From Candidatus Aegiribacteria sp. (GTDB taxonomy: Bacteria > Fermentibacterota > Fermentibacteria > Fermentibacterales > JCC-6): a stretch of DNA of 7,086 nucleotides. How positions within the stretch are numbered: position 1 is the stretch's first letter; every line of letters begins with the position of its first letter. Where the stretch lies: positions 1 through 7,086 of the forward strand of contig DAOWJX010000030.1 of the NCBI GenBank assembly GCA_030640155.1, in the 5' to 3' direction. The notes below the pieces were generated by a model. That model worked only from the letters and a program-made list of their open reading frames with translations, had not been told where the DNA came from and ran no database searches. Below, piece by piece: positions 6,864 through 7,086 of the stretch. The translations under genes were made by a program, and so were the position numbers.

Positions 6864-6895
6864 GCTTACTGATATTACTCTGTGTTGAGATAAGG

Positions 6896-7086
6896 TTACT
6901 TATTCTTCCCGGCTGCTTTTCCGCCTGATTTCAGCTTAGCGGTTTTCTGTGGCTTTCCACAGGACCGCAATGCTTTTGGCTGTGGTGGTTTCTGTGGCTT
7001 TCCACAGGACCGCAATGCTTTTGGCTGTGGTGGTTTCTGTGGCTTTCCACAGGACCGCAATGCTTTTGGCTGTGGTGGTTTCTGTG
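6896..7086 (-). CDS. C-terminus of a 15-residue-repeat, lysine/proline-rich protein (5' truncated)
   Basis: This is the last 62 residues of a minus-strand gene entering from the right edge; its start and main domain are outside the window. The visible part is three identical copies of PPQPKALRSCGKPQK, preceded by the last two residues of a fourth. A basic tail (TAKLKSGGKAAGKNK) and TAA follow. Every unit has four basic and no acidic residues plus one Cys. The tail continues the same Lys-rich, Gly/Ala/Pro-rich composition, which is the main reason to believe this frame. Such low-complexity basic tails often bind nucleic acid or ribosomes in helicases, histone-like and ribosome-biogenesis proteins, but the parent family cannot be named. 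It ends 32 nt before hflX and is probably co-transcribed with it. The alternative is a noncoding tandem array with an accidental open frame, since the unit has no stop codon in any frame. Confidence 0.5.
   Translation of the reverse strand, partial: QKPPQPKALRSCGKPQKPPQPKALRSCGKPQKPPQPKALRSCGKPQKTAKLKSGGKAAGKNK
6944..7086. repeat. Perfect 45-bp tandem repeat, three full copies plus 8 bp, running off the window
   Basis: Identical units lie at 6944-6988, 6989-7033 and 7034-7078, with the start of a fourth at 7079-7086. No mismatch is seen between copies. The 45-bp period equals 15 codons. Each unit contains the inverted repeat CTGTGG-CTTT-CCACAG (6947-6962, 6992-7007, 7037-7052), a 6-bp stem with a 4-nt loop. 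A further T·G wobble and a T:A pair can extend the stem. CTGTGG occurs a second time in each unit, so alternative pairings across neighbouring copies are possible. The array overlaps the truncated minus-strand coding region. Confidence 0.97.

Noticed and set aside
6944..7086. CRISPR array
   Set aside because: Copies are contiguous and identical, with no variable spacers between them; this is a plain tandem repeat.

Overview
This is a bacterial window of moderate G+C content with compact, operon-like gene packing: short gaps, several 4-8 bp overlaps, and AGGA/GAGG-type Shine-Dalgarno sites. No rRNA, tRNA, CRISPR, transposase or phage gene is visible. The genes are mostly housekeeping families. 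No gene identifies the lineage. The mix (full-length MazG, a lone dihydrolipoamide dehydrogenase, a DUF4282-type membrane protein, a UPF0104-type flippase-like protein, HflX) would suit an uncultivated, probably Gram-negative-like bacterium, but that placement is weak inference.

Layout from left to right. (1) Positions 2-442 (+) hold the C-terminal part of a diguanylate cyclase (GGDEF) cut by the window edge. (2) It converges on a two-gene minus-strand unit, lpd (1230-2588) followed by mazG (458-1237), which share 8 bp. (3) A 94-bp divergent region (2589-2682) separates lpd from a plus-strand pair: a TPR-repeat protein (2683-3417) and a DUF4282-like small membrane protein (3486-3788). (4) The DUF4282-like gene overlaps, tail to tail, the last gene of a long minus-strand operon. 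In transcription order that operon is: a repeat-bearing protein of unknown identity (enters from the right edge, stop at 6896), the ribosome-associated GTPase hflX (5589-6863), an unrecognised helical protein (5120-5569), a small protein with a membrane segment at each end (4729-5112), and a multi-pass LPG_synthase_TM/UPF0104 family protein (3782-4732).

The right edge is the most unusual part. A perfect 45-bp tandem repeat (three full copies plus the start of a fourth) runs off the window. On the minus strand it reads in frame into a lysine-rich C-terminal tail and a stop codon 32 nt before hflX. Each copy also carries a perfect 6-bp inverted repeat, and the unit is free of stop codons in all six frames. 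The second point of interest is the operon downstream of hflX, which ties a ribosome-linked GTPase to two unrecognised small proteins and an integral membrane protein through tight gene junctions.

Functionally, the window combines c-di-GMP signalling, nucleotide-pool cleaning, lipoamide redox chemistry, ribosome rescue or splitting, and envelope proteins. Nothing here shows a dedicated defence or biosynthetic system; the novel candidates are the repeat protein and the small hflX-linked genes.
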